This document shows positions 8,306 through 14,963 of a stretch of DNA of 64,000 bases, piece after piece. How positions within the stretch are numbered: position 1 is the first letter of the stretch; every line of letters begins with the position of its first letter. The DNA lies in NCBI GenBank assembly GCA_964558365.1, contig CAZLCC010000010.1, positions 62,001 to 126,000 of the forward strand. Reading direction: 5' to 3'. The translations under genes and the position numbers were made by a program. The notes under the pieces were generated by a model that was not told the origin of the DNA, searched no databases, and saw only the letters and a list, made by a program, of their open reading frames with translations. This stretch comes from CAZLCC01 sp964558365. Lineage in GTDB: Bacteria > Patescibacteriota > Saccharimonadia > Saccharimonadales > Saccharimonadaceae.

Positions 8306-8393
8306 ATCACCTCTGTTTTATTATTATAGTATGCTGAGGGAATAAATCCTCGGTAGAATCTTTATTCTTTAGCCCCAACATGTAAGAGGTGAT
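8306..8393 (+). promoter_or_regulatory. Promoter and pseudoknot-prone leader of the 8398 gene
   Basis: TTGATT (8296-8301), 17 bp, then TATTAT (8319-8324 region) or the overlapping TATAGT gives a start near 8331. In the leader, CTGAGG (8334-8339) pairs with CCTCGG (8348-8353). The loop sequence GAATAAA (8340-8346) is complementary to TTTATTC (8361-8367), so an H-type pseudoknot is possible just ahead of the GAGGTGAT Shine-Dalgarno. Confidence 0.4.
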
Positions 8394-8397
8394 TATC

Positions 8398-8745
8398 ATG
8401 AAAGTGAATATCACTCCTGGTGCGATAGCGTCAGTTCGTTGTATCACACTGGCGGCTTCGGCGGGAGAGGAGAGGCTGGAGCTTCCGGGTGCATTTTGCG
8501 CCCGAGCTGATGACAGTCAGCAGGCTATTGCAGACAACGAGAAGGCAATGCCGGCTCATATCTTCGACCTCACCTACGATTTGATCGAGAATGGCCCGGC
8601 ACTCTCGATCATTATCTCGGAGCAAGAGAGCATAATCTGTTTTGCTATCTGCCATCGAGATCAGCACGGATGGACGCCGGAAGAAGAGGAGGGGGTGAAG
8701 GAGTGGATACGTGCGGCTTTTGAAGAAAGCCAGCATGCCCCCTAG
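8398..8745 (+). CDS. Small orphan protein (115 aa)
   Basis: An unrecognised 115-residue soluble protein with an acidic C-terminus and no membrane segment. I chose the ATG at 8398 because GAGGTGAT lies six bases upstream; an in-frame ATG at 8389 would overlap that site. Codons are more GC-rich at third positions (CTC, GAC, GCC, ATC) than in neighbouring housekeeping genes. It has its own promoter and terminator and a TAG stop. It belongs to a set of similarly built small genes in this window (10090, 12527, 13000, 14620, 18402, 54058, 62928). I can assign no function. Confidence 0.65.
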   Translation: MKVNITPGAIASVRCITLAASAGEERLELPGAFCARADDSQQAIADNEKAMPAHIFDLTYDLIENGPALSIIISEQESIICFAICHRDQHGWTPEEEEGVKEWIRAAFEESQHAP

Positions 8746-8782
8746 GTCGTTGAGACGAAGTCTCCGCCAGGGGGCTTTGTCA
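8738..8782 (+). terminator. Terminator of the 8398 gene
   Basis: GCCCCCT at the end of the CDS pairs with AGGGGGC near 8770-8776, with an inner stem GAGAC/GTCTC, and is followed by TTTGTCATGT. The TCATGT tail recurs after the 13000 and 18402 genes. Confidence 0.7.
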
Positions 8783-8834
8783 TGTCTAGCCCTTGATAAA
8801 AAGAACAAAGTTCTCTATAATTTTAACCTGTTAT

Positions 8835-8910
8835 GCGGGTATAGCTCAGTTGTTAGAGCGCTTCCTTGCCAAGGAAGAGGCCAGGAGTTAGAGTCTCCTT
8901 ACCCGCACCA
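8835..8910 (+). tRNA. tRNA-Gly (GCC)
   Basis: The 76-nt gene has encoded CCA. The acceptor GCGGGTA pairs with TACCCGC. The anticodon stem CTTCC/GGAAG encloses TTGCCAA, giving anticodon GCC. A truncated recombinase tail reads into its 3' end from the opposite strand, suggesting use as an integration site. Confidence 0.95.
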
Positions 8911-9240
8911 AATATTTGAATTATGAGCCGAAAGGCTCTTTTTCTTTGTCTCAACTACCGTTCTAAAGGGGTCGTTTAGTATATAAGACAACTTCTTGTC
9001 CTTTAGTTCAATGTTTGAAAGTACATATTCCAGCAACTTCTGTCTTAGCCCCTCATCGCTCTCATTGAATAGCTGTTCGGCTCGTTGAGCCAAGTCTAAC
9101 AGATAGGATGCGGTAACTTGAAAGTCTTTATTGTCGCTTGTTAGCAACTTTAGGCGGTCATTCAGCTCCTGCTGTTTCTTTTCTAGCTCAGTTGCAATTT
9201 CATCGTGGAATGTCTGTGTAATCCCCCTGTACTCAGACAA
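8899..9240 (-). pseudogene. Truncated serine recombinase, C-terminal remnant
   Basis: This 113-codon frame matches the C-terminal coiled-coil tail of large serine recombinases, for example LLDLAQRAEQLF, LRQKLLEYVLSNIEL and LNDPFRTVVETKK. The catalytic resolvase domain and zinc ribbon are missing. Upstream of the frame there is only the hsp20 terminator, so the gene is 5'-deleted. Its last residues (NIWCG) are encoded by the 3' end of tRNA-Gly. I infer a decayed integrated element that used the tRNA-Gly 3' end as its attachment site. Confidence 0.75.
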
Positions 9241-9243
9241 AAA

Positions 9244-9276
9244 AATAGCCCCTCTCGCAAAGACGGGGCTATTTTT
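9244..9276. terminator. Bidirectional terminator between hsp20 and recombinase remnant
   Basis: AATAGCCCC (9244-9252) pairs perfectly with GGGGCTATT (9265-9273) and is flanked by A and T tracts, so it can terminate on either strand. It is in place to end hsp20 transcription. Confidence 0.8.
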
Positions 9277-9284
9277 ATATATAG

Positions 9285-9725
9285 CTAAGCAGCTATTTTT
9301 TTAGAAGACTTGCTCTCAATCGCTATCTTCTTCGGATCTGGTAGTGGTGTCATCGGGATTTTGACCTTTAATACACCATCCTCTAAGTTAGCCTGTATCT
9401 TATCGGCGTTCGCTCGCTCGGGGAGCTGGAAGCGGCGGTAAAAGCTACTGCTACTTTCACGCACGACATACTTCTTGTCTTTGTCTTGTTCTTTATCGTG
9501 TCGTTGAGCTTGGATAATCAGGTCGCCACTATCTACCTGAATATCTACGTTATCCTGAGTGAAGTTAGGCAAATGTGCCTCAACAACCAGTTCGTTGTCT
9601 TTTGTGTATACATCCGTAGTTGGAATGTTTACGCCTTTGAGCGGGGACATCCAGTCATCGCCAAAGAATTGTTTTTGTAATGCTGTTAGTTCAGCAAAAG
9701 GGTCCCATCTAGTAAGACTACTCAT
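9285..9725 (-). CDS. Hsp20/alpha-crystallin family small heat-shock protein
   Basis: A 146-residue ATP-independent holdase chaperone of the cytoplasm. The alpha-crystallin domain spans about residues 35-130, with SSFYRRFQLPERANADKI and the hallmark LEDGVLKVKIP; an IP-like tail follows. Shine-Dalgarno AAGGAG precedes ATG by seven bases. The promoter carries a CIRCE operator, so HrcA heat-shock repression is expected. It sits between the recombinase remnant and the small orphan genes, and it also ends in TAG. Confidence 0.93.
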   Translation of the reverse strand: MSSLTRWDPFAELTALQKQFFGDDWMSPLKGVNIPTTDVYTKDNELVVEAHLPNFTQDNVDIQVDSGDLIIQAQRHDKEQDKDKKYVVRESSSSFYRRFQLPERANADKIQANLEDGVLKVKIPMTPLPDPKKIAIESKSSKKIAA

Positions 9726-9788
9726 TATAAATCTCCTTTCGTTATGGTTAGTAACTTACTAAGAGAAGCATAATTAGCTTCTAAGACT

Positions 9789-9826
9789 AATATAGAAAAT
9801 TAGCACTCACGTGTCAAGAGTGCCAA
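9789..9826 (-). promoter_or_regulatory. CIRCE operator and promoter of hsp20
   Basis: TTAGCACTC (9800-9808), nine bases, then GAGTGCCAA (9818-9826) matches the CIRCE inverted repeat with one mismatch in one arm. On the minus strand the 9-bp spacer contains the -35 TTGACA (9812-9817). Seventeen bases later comes -10 TATATT (9789-9794). HrcA bound here would cover the -35 box directly. The hrcA gene itself is not in this window. Confidence 0.9.
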
Positions 9827-9881
9827 GTATTGTATTTTTTCAATAAGTCATAACTGTTTGAAGACTAGCAGAGGCTATATC

Positions 9882-9975
9882 AAATTATCAGCTAATCGGA
9901 ATTGTTCAGCCAGATGTTTTAGCTTATAATCTTCTTGAGCTAGTTGTGCAGCCGATTGAAATGCGTCAACTATGT
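9882..9975 (-). pseudogene. Possible gene remnant (C-terminal fragment)
   Basis: On the minus strand an open stretch of about 30 codons ends in TAG and reads as a helical, protein-like tail (AAQLAQEDYKLKHLAEQF). There is no credible start or ribosome site. It may be a leftover of the same decayed element as the recombinase tail. Evidence is weak. Confidence 0.25.
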
Positions 9976-10002
9976 TGCACCATAGATATTGCTTTATATA
10001 AT
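9975..10002 (+). promoter_or_regulatory. Promoter of the 10090 gene
   Basis: TTGCAC (9975-9980), a 16-bp spacer, and TATAAT (9997-10002) form a good sigma-70-type promoter. The resulting leader is about 80 nt and AT-rich. Confidence 0.6.
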
Positions 10003-10089
10003 AATTATGTTAATATAATATTTAACTTTCGAGTTTTTCGAGAAAGTTTTTTGACAAGTAGACAAGACCTTCCAAAAGAGGAGAGTTTT

Positions 10090-10491
10090 ATGTTTGGCAT
10101 GGATGATGCAACACTTAGCAGTCTTGACGCTGAGACAAGGCTGAAGCTGGAGCCGCTGTGTGTCAAGCGGGCTGAGTATTTCATGGCTCAGGCCCGCCTT
10201 CAAGAACTGAAGGCTGACATCCTCCGCAATCCAACGCAGGAGGCTGAAGAAGCTCTCAACGTCTTTTCCTCCTACACTGTAGTTCCGCTACGGGAAGCAG
10301 TAATGGAGGAAATGAAAAGATTACTTCCCGAGGCTCTTAACGTCGAGGGCATCAAGTCGATGGCACCTGCGCTGCTGATGGGCATTCTCAGTCAGGTAGA
10401 CCTGCGCTTTGCAATGGAAGTTCTCTCTCTCGACGAAGACAGGATCGAGGAAGGAACTTCTGCCATCAAGGAGTTCATCAATAGAGACTAG
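10090..10491 (+). CDS. Small orphan protein (133 aa) with downstream hammerhead ribozyme
   Basis: A 133-residue, mostly helical, acidic soluble protein with no recognised domain. I chose the ATG at 10090 because AGAGGAGA precedes it; the open frame extends to 9946 through the promoter region and is not likely translated there. Codons are GC-richer than flanking AT-rich DNA and the stop is TAG. It is part of the series of small, individually promoted genes in this region. A hammerhead ribozyme begins 31 bases after the stop codon, which suggests self-cleavage of this gene's 3' UTR. Confidence 0.65.
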   Translation: MFGMDDATLSSLDAETRLKLEPLCVKRAEYFMAQARLQELKADILRNPTQEAEEALNVFSSYTVVPLREAVMEEMKRLLPEALNVEGIKSMAPALLMGILSQVDLRFAMEVLSLDEDRIEEGTSAIKEFINRD

Positions 10492-10522
10492 GTCTCTTGG
10501 CGAACCTCTGTCTACTAGTCAT

Positions 10523-10579
10523 GTTCGCTTCTATAAATGTGTATTTATACTGATGAGTCTAAAAGGACGAAAAGTGAAC
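10523..10579 (+). ncRNA. Hammerhead ribozyme (type III topology)
   Basis: The full catalytic core is present. CTGATGA (10550-10556) and GAA (10569-10571) flank stem II GTCT-AAAA-GGAC (10557-10568). Stem I is a perfect 7-bp hairpin TATAAAT-GTGT-ATTTATA (10532-10549). Stem III is open and pairs GTTCGCTT (10523-10530) with AAGTGAAC (10572-10579) over 8 bp, including the conserved A15.1-U16.1 pair. C10531 is the H17 nucleotide, so cleavage is predicted between 10531 and 10532. It lies between two orphan genes near a decayed integrase. Confidence 0.9.
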
Positions 10580-10603
10580 CGAGTCCATACAGTCGACCTA
10601 TTA

Positions 10604-10632
10604 TTGATTAAATAATTAAAATAGTTTATAAT
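10604..10632 (+). promoter_or_regulatory. Promoter of the 10642 gene (leaderless)
   Basis: TTGATT (10604-10609), a 17-bp spacer and TATAAT (10627-10632) are followed by ATG after 9 bases. No Shine-Dalgarno is present. Confidence 0.65.
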
Positions 10633-10641
10633 AATACACCT

Positions 10642-12411
10642 ATGAGTAAAGAACTAATAGGCGAGCTGAATGCGGAAACAGATCAGTCAATTGAAAAATT
10701 GTATGATCTTATAAACATCACTCGAGACATTATGCTTCGGAAGCCTGGTCAGCCGCTTTCACCACCAAAAAATAAAAAACCTCTAGAAAGTGGTTGGAAG
10801 CTTGCAAAGGAATTTCAGGATGCTGATGACTATTTTGGAGGCTCAGCCGAGCAGGTAGTAGAAGGTCTTGAGCCCGACCGACAAGTTATAGAAGCAATTG
10901 AAGCTCTAGGTAACGACATATTAGAAGAAGCGTTTGATTGTCTTGGAGAAGAAGCCCAAGAGGTTCTCGAGGTATTTAATGATTTAACTGAGGAAAATAC
11001 TCAAAAACTATACTCTACTTGGCTTGGGAGCGATGCTGCCGCTAAGGCTGCAAAAGAATTCACCAACCTCCCGGATGAAACGAGTCGAATGATTCTTGTT
11101 GATTGGCTGCAAACGAGGATAAAGCAGATAAAGAAGGTTGCTGAGCATCAGTTTCAAGATGAAGACTATAAGGACTACCACTATTCAGCGACTCGCTTAT
11201 CGCCAAAGCTTATTGGTAAATATCCTGACATTAATCTAAGGCCAACTTGCCTAAGTGGCTCAATTCTAGCACTGAGCTTTTTTCATAAGACGGATCTACC
11301 AATGCTGCATGGTAACGTGAGCCATTCAGCTACGCAAGAGTTTGTAAGAGCCCAAAATAGCTCAATAGACCAACTGCTGTTTGCTGACTATGAGAATAGG
11401 ATAGAACTGAGCGATCAGATGAAGCAGCGACTACTTGAAGTTAAAAACAGCAATAATGAAGAGTTTAGACATAACGGATTTCATGCCACTGGCTACGTTA
11501 AGTTTAATGATAATTTATGGCTACAGCTAGATCCTAACGGTGGTGATGCGTGGATAAATAGCGGAGCAGACAATCTAGATGAAATCTATGCTGCACTAAA
11601 TGCTCAGAAATCAAAGGGTTATAGTGAAGGTATTTTCGAAAGACATATCAGTGAGAGGGTCTTCGAAGATATAACAAGAGTTATACTTGAACAGTTACCA
11701 AGCCGAGAAGAAATCACGGACATATTTAATACTACTCCTCCCGAAGAACTGGGCGGTGAAATCGTACGCAAAATCCTCAAACCTTTTATGCCTATACTTG
11801 AAGATGAGGCTGACCTTGACAACCTAACTAATGAAAAGCTAAGAACTGCCATTCATGATACCGTACGAACACTTGATATCGGCACTATTAGCAGTAGAGG
11901 TGCTCTAATGTACATGCAGTGGATGATGGATGCTGTGGTACAGGAATATATCTTTCATGCTAGGGATAGAGAAGAACTTTATGCCGCTATGCAGCGATGC
12001 GGTAAAGACGAGCAGTATAAGGAACGGCGTATTGCTGATACCCAGTTAGCCCCTTTGTTCATGGCGCTGAAACTTCATTCAGATTGGGATTCATCTGCCG
12101 TTAAACGTATGGGGGTTGGTAAACATGGTCATCTGAAGGCTGAGGTCGGACTGGCTCCATATAGGGTAGGAATCAGTGTTCTAAGTGACACTGCAGCGTA
12201 TCTAGGGGATGAGTTGCCATTATCAACATGGTTAACTTATTGGCCAAGTTTAGTTAGTTATGCAGAGCATCAATCACAAAGTGATTATAGTATTGCTCAG
12301 GCAACACTCTCACGACTTGCTATACAAGAATCATTTGCAGAAGGTACGCCTGTAGATGACGAAATTCTTGAAATATTAGAACAAGTAGCATCAGAGAGTA
12401 ATTGGTTATAA
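10642..12411 (+). CDS. Large orphan protein with possible transglutaminase-like Cys-His-Asp core
   Basis: A 589-residue soluble protein without a close family that I recognise. The first 180 residues are helical and acidic. A possible transglutaminase/papain-like core follows. Cys203 lies in RPTCLSGSILALSFF, and His281 with Asp297 lie in GFHATGYVKFNDN and LQLDPNG, which fits the Cys...His...Asp order and the local H-x-W/Y-V...DP pattern. The C-terminal half is helical. No signal peptide or membrane helix is seen. The transcript is predicted to be leaderless. Enzymatic function is inference; it could be a non-catalytic relative. Confidence 0.6.
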   Translation: MSKELIGELNAETDQSIEKLYDLINITRDIMLRKPGQPLSPPKNKKPLESGWKLAKEFQDADDYFGGSAEQVVEGLEPDRQVIEAIEALGNDILEEAFDCLGEEAQEVLEVFNDLTEENTQKLYSTWLGSDAAAKAAKEFTNLPDETSRMILVDWLQTRIKQIKKVAEHQFQDEDYKDYHYSATRLSPKLIGKYPDINLRPTCLSGSILALSFFHKTDLPMLHGNVSHSATQEFVRAQNSSIDQLLFADYENRIELSDQMKQRLLEVKNSNNEEFRHNGFHATGYVKFNDNLWLQLDPNGGDAWINSGADNLDEIYAALNAQKSKGYSEGIFERHISERVFEDITRVILEQLPSREEITDIFNTTPPEELGGEIVRKILKPFMPILEDEADLDNLTNEKLRTAIHDTVRTLDIGTISSRGALMYMQWMMDAVVQEYIFHARDREELYAAMQRCGKDEQYKERRIADTQLAPLFMALKLHSDWDSSAVKRMGVGKHGHLKAEVGLAPYRVGISVLSDTAAYLGDELPLSTWLTYWPSLVSYAEHQSQSDYSIAQATLSRLAIQESFAEGTPVDDEILEILEQVASESNWL

Positions 12412-12413
12412 TA

Positions 12414-12526
12414 TTGACAAATATAACTCATTAATATTTAATATAAACATCCTAGCAAGCTATGTTTAGTTGCTTGGTGAGTGAGAGTTCTTTTGTTTTA
12501 AGGCAAAATGAAAAGGAGGCTTAAAT
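12414..12526 (+). promoter_or_regulatory. Promoter and leader of the 12527 gene
   Basis: TTGACA at 12414-12419 is followed about 18 bp later by an AT-rich -10 (TTAATA/TAATAT). The leader of about 70 nt contains CAAGC/GCTTG pairing near 12453-12476, then AAGGAGG at 12514-12520. Confidence 0.5.
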
Positions 12527-12700
12527 TTGGCACAGCCAAAAGTAAACCCCAGTGAGCTCAACAAGCTCATGGACGAAGCAGGAGTGGGTTCAAGAACCCG
12601 CAAGAAGCTCGTCGAAGCAAACGAAGGTGAGGAGGAAAAGCCGGAGAAGCCGGCTCGTGGTCACGGAACTGCCGTTAGCCACACTCCCGAACGCTTCTAG
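12527..12700 (+). CDS. Small orphan protein (57 aa), TTG start
   Basis: A 57-residue hydrophilic protein beginning AQPKVNPSELNKLMDEA after a TTG start. The perfect AAGGAGG Shine-Dalgarno ends 6-7 bases before TTG and decides the start; no in-frame ATG is near. The C-terminus has a charged EEEKPEKPARG linker and ends HTPERF. The stop is TAG and a strong terminator follows at once. Codon choice (AAG, CTC, CCG, CGC) matches the other small orphan genes. The family is unknown. Confidence 0.6.
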   Translation: MAQPKVNPSELNKLMDEAGVGSRTRKKLVEANEGEEEKPEKPARGHGTAVSHTPERF

Positions 12701-12704
12701 GAAT

Positions 12705-12740
12705 GGTGGTTGTCGAACATAGTTTCGGCAACCACCTTTT
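12705..12740 (+). terminator. Terminator of the 12527 gene
   Basis: GGTGGTTG (12705-12712) pairs perfectly with CAACCACC (12729-12736), with inner CGAA/TTCG pairing and a TTTT tail. Confidence 0.85.
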
Positions 12741-12745
12741 CATTT

Positions 12746-12868
12746 CTAGTAAATAATTTTTACCTGAGGTGCTTTTGATACCATTAAGCTAATAAGGGCA
12801 TTACTATTTGGGCATTCAATGACCCACTCAAAAAGTTTAAGTACATTCTGTTCAGTCGCACCAAACAT
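12746..12868 (-). CDS. Possible 40-aa ORF or gene remnant
   Basis: A 40-codon frame on the minus strand (ATG at 12868, TAG at 12746) reads as a protein-like sequence (NVLKLFEWVIE, NALISLMVSKAP). It has no Shine-Dalgarno. A hairpin ATAACCTCA/TGAGGTTAT (12876-12899) lies just upstream. It could be a remnant of a longer protein or a tiny gene. Support is weak. Confidence 0.25.
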   Translation of the reverse strand: MFGATEQNVLKLFEWVIECPNSNALISLMVSKAPQVKIIY

Positions 12869-12875
12869 AAGCACT

Positions 12876-12903
12876 ATAACCTCAATACAATGAGGTTATT
12901 TTA
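12876..12903 (+). terminator. Hairpin with T-run, possible terminator
   Basis: ATAACCTCA (12876-12884) pairs perfectly with TGAGGTTAT (12891-12899) and is followed by a short T-run. It insulates the promoter at 12916 from upstream reading. Confidence 0.5.
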
Positions 12904-12915
12904 AATTGCTCATTC

Positions 12916-12944
12916 TTGCAACTAGAGACCCTCAGTTGTATTAT
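12916..12944 (+). promoter_or_regulatory. Promoter of the 13000 gene
   Basis: TTGCAA (12916-12921), a 17-bp spacer and TATTAT (12939-12944). Confidence 0.6.
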
Positions 12945-12999
12945 TTGTTTAAGAAATTGCACCTTTCATTTAGACTACTATCGCATTGGAGGAAGAGGT

Positions 13000-13410
13000 A
13001 TGTCTGTTTGGGATAAAGTTTTTGACAAACTGGTGACTGTTCTCACAATCAGCATCGCTTTAGCTGGGGCTTTTCTCTTCAGTGAGCCTCATGTGTCTCA
13101 CTGGTGGTTCGTACTAGGATTGCTCTACGGAGCAATACCGCTAGCAGCTGTGAACACCCTTTTTCAGCTGTCGGAAGAAGATGGCTACTACCGTTACGAC
13201 TACTCCAACTATAGCGCACGACCTGATAGAGGCTTTGCGAAGTCAGTTATCTATTGGGTCAAAGAAATTGCTTCGCCTTTCCTATGGGCAATCTTTCTTC
13301 AATTTTGGCCAATAGTGGTAGCAGTCGCTTTCTGGCTGTGGTATGTAGCTCCTTATCTCTCCCGAATGATGAGATGGGGACATAACAAGAAAGCTGCTAG
13401 CCACCTATAG
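13000..13410 (+). CDS. Small orphan membrane protein (136 aa)
   Basis: A 136-residue protein with about three hydrophobic segments (residues 10-27, 33-55 and 98-118) around a Tyr-rich hydrophilic loop (EEDGYYRYDYSNYSARPD). I chose the ATG at 13000 because GGAGGAAGAGG lies directly upstream; the frame is open to 12916 only through the promoter. It has its own promoter and terminator and a TAG stop, and it shares the codon style of the small orphan series. No family recognised. Confidence 0.65.
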   Translation: MSVWDKVFDKLVTVLTISIALAGAFLFSEPHVSHWWFVLGLLYGAIPLAAVNTLFQLSEEDGYYRYDYSNYSARPDRGFAKSVIYWVKEIASPFLWAIFLQFWPIVVAVAFWLWYVAPYLSRMMRWGHNKKAASHL

Positions 13411-13457
13411 CCCCCATCCACTCGAGTAGACCTCCGGTCCTCGTGGCTGGGGGTTTT
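13411..13457 (+). terminator. Terminator of the 13000 gene
   Basis: CCCCC (13411-13415) pairs with GGGGG (13449-13453), with inner CCACTCGAG/CTCGTGG pairing, followed by TTTTCTCATGT. Confidence 0.75.
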
Positions 13458-13509
13458 CTCATGTTTGTTATAATAAAAATATACAACTTTAAAAAGAGAA
13501 GTAGATAAA

Positions 13510-13890
13510 ATGACTAAATATGTTGATGGATTTGTCCTCGTAGTGCCTAAAGGTAAAGAAGCTGAATACCAGAAAATGGCAGAAATGGGGCGCGATTCGT
13601 GGATGAAACATGGAGCGCTTCAATACTTTGAATACAGGGGCGAGAATTTAGTGCAACATGAAATGGGCGACCAGAAGTCTCGAGCTTTTCAAGAGATGGC
13701 GGGAGCATCAGATAATGAGAACGTGTGGTTCTCTTTTATTGTGTTTAACTCTAAAGAGCATCGTGATGCAGTAAACAAAAAAGTAATGGAAGAAATGGAC
13801 GAAAGTTATCAAGATCAAAGTGATTTTGAAATGCCAAATGATATGAAAAAGATGGCATACGGTGGATTTGAAGCAGTGGTTGAGGGTTGA
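13510..13890 (+). CDS. DUF1428 family protein (YbaA-like)
   Basis: A 126-residue small soluble protein matching DUF1428 along its whole length. Seen are the N-terminal YVDGFVLVVPKGKEAEYQKMA, the central VWFSFIVFNSKEHRDAVNKKVM, and the C-terminal KMAYGGFEAVVEG. The fold is a ferredoxin-like alpha/beta barrel; the biochemical role of the family is unknown. It stands alone between the small orphan genes and a PH-domain membrane protein, with a modest promoter at about 13470-13490. Confidence 0.88.
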   Translation: MTKYVDGFVLVVPKGKEAEYQKMAEMGRDSWMKHGALQYFEYRGENLVQHEMGDQKSRAFQEMAGASDNENVWFSFIVFNSKEHRDAVNKKVMEEMDESYQDQSDFEMPNDMKKMAYGGFEAVVEG

Positions 13891-13928
13891 ACACCCTTGC
13901 TGTAATGGATTGCGTATAAGTAGGAACT

Positions 13929-14408
13929 ATGAAGCTCCATATTAAAAAAAACCAAGACCTATCCCGAATGAAAGTTATTATCACTGCTGTTGTTGCTGTG
14001 CTTTTATTCGTTCTTATCTCAAACATTCTGCGCTTTATGAGCAGCTTCATTGAAATGGATACAGCTAGTGTCGGAATTATTGTAAGAATGATCATCATTT
14101 TTGTTGCAATTAGCGCTGTTCTTGCAACCTGGTTTCAAGATAAATATGAGCAATATAATCTTGAAGACAACAAGCTTATAATTACAAGAGGTTTCTTGAG
14201 CGCACGGAAGCAAATTGTTACGCTGAACCCCAGCTCGGTCTCTAATCTTGATCTCAGCCAGCCATTTTTTGGAGGGATGTTGCACTACGGAACAATCAGA
14301 ATTGAGATAAATAATTTTGGTGGTAAAGAGACATATTTTCTAAGGAATATTGATCGACCAGAAAAGGCTTTCACAGAAATTCAACAGCATATACAAAATC
14401 TCAAATAA
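13929..14408 (+). CDS. bPH2 (DUF304-like) domain membrane protein
   Basis: A 159-residue protein with two transmembrane helices (about residues 15-37 and 47-68) and a C-terminal bacterial PH-like domain. In that domain YNLEDNKLIITRGFLSARKQIV is the typical bPH2 strand pattern. Such proteins sit in the cytoplasmic membrane; their role is unclear. There is no clear Shine-Dalgarno, and TATAAG lies eight bases before ATG, so the mRNA may be leaderless. A second bPH2 protein is cut by the right edge of the window. Confidence 0.7.
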   Translation: MKLHIKKNQDLSRMKVIITAVVAVLLFVLISNILRFMSSFIEMDTASVGIIVRMIIIFVAISAVLATWFQDKYEQYNLEDNKLIITRGFLSARKQIVTLNPSSVSNLDLSQPFFGGMLHYGTIRIEINNFGGKETYFLRNIDRPEKAFTEIQQHIQNLK

Positions 14409-14440
14409 AACTAATTGCTTATGCTTGCAGTTTATATAAA

Positions 14441-14595
14441 AAAGGTGTAAAGTCATACTATTCCGCATGCAAGAGCTTGCAGCGGAGTTTTATATTGAAT
14501 AGCAGGGAATTCAATAGCACCTTTATAAACTGTGATCTTTGGGAATAAGCAGCTTTTTGGCGATTTATTCCTGAAGGTCACAATGGGTGATCTTC
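14441..14595 (+). ncRNA. Folded leader RNA with alternative hairpins, upstream of the 14620 gene
   Basis: A three-way junction is evident. AAAGGTG (14441-14447) pairs with CACCTTT (14518-14524) and encloses CCGC-TGCAA/TTGCA-GCGG (14463-14485) and ATTGAAT/ATTCAAT (14494-14515). Next, AAGGTCAC (14574-14581) can pair either with GTGATCTT at 14532-14539, which encloses GGAATAA/TTATTCC, or with the second copy GTGATCTT at 14587-14594. These two helices are mutually exclusive, as in a regulatory switch. Confidence 0.6.
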
Positions 14596-14619
14596 AAAAC
14601 CAACCCGAAAGGGATACAT

Positions 14620-14928
14620 ATGGACGAAGTGCTACACGCCTCATTCCGGCAGCCAAACGTGTTTACTCGGAAGCAGAAGAGTAAACCGTCAGGATGGACA
14701 GAGATCGTTCGTGCCGAAGAAAGAAGCGATTGGAGGACTGTATGTCATCTTCGAAAGAAGATGCCGAAGTCCGAGTTGCAAGCTCGAGGGCCTTGGATTG
14801 ATCAAGTGCTTGGCAGGATTGCCAACGCCCTCAAAGCGTCAAAACCGCAGGAAGCAATCCAAGCTGCGGAGGCCATCTCTGACCCTAAGACTCGCAAGAG
14901 GATCATTGAAGGGATTGGAATAGCGTAG
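14620..14928 (+). CDS. Small orphan protein (102 aa) behind a folded leader
   Basis: A 102-residue basic, helical, soluble protein. I recognise no family; the C-terminal half reads as short helical repeats (ALKASKPQEAIQAAEAISD). I chose the ATG at 14620 because GAAAGGG lies six bases upstream; the frame at 14587 starts inside the leader hairpin. Like the other small orphan genes it has GC-rich third positions, a TAG stop, its own structured 5' leader and a strong terminator. Control through the leader is likely, but the signal is unknown. Confidence 0.65.
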   Translation: MDEVLHASFRQPNVFTRKQKSKPSGWTEIVRAEERSDWRTVCHLRKKMPKSELQARGPWIDQVLGRIANALKASKPQEAIQAAEAISDPKTRKRIIEGIGIA

Positions 14929-14963
14929 CAAACTTCCTGGTGGACCCCTGCCACCGGCAAAAG

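Noticed and set aside
8306..8393. ATCACCTCT (8306-8314) complementary to AGAGGTGAT (8385-8393), suggesting ribosome-site masking
   Set aside because: The upstream arm lies between the -35 and -10 of the only good promoter, so it would not be in the transcript. An operator role remains possible but unsupported.
10050..10089. TTGACA near 10051 as the promoter of the 10090 gene
   Set aside because: No -10 box follows at a workable distance. The 9975-10002 promoter is much better.
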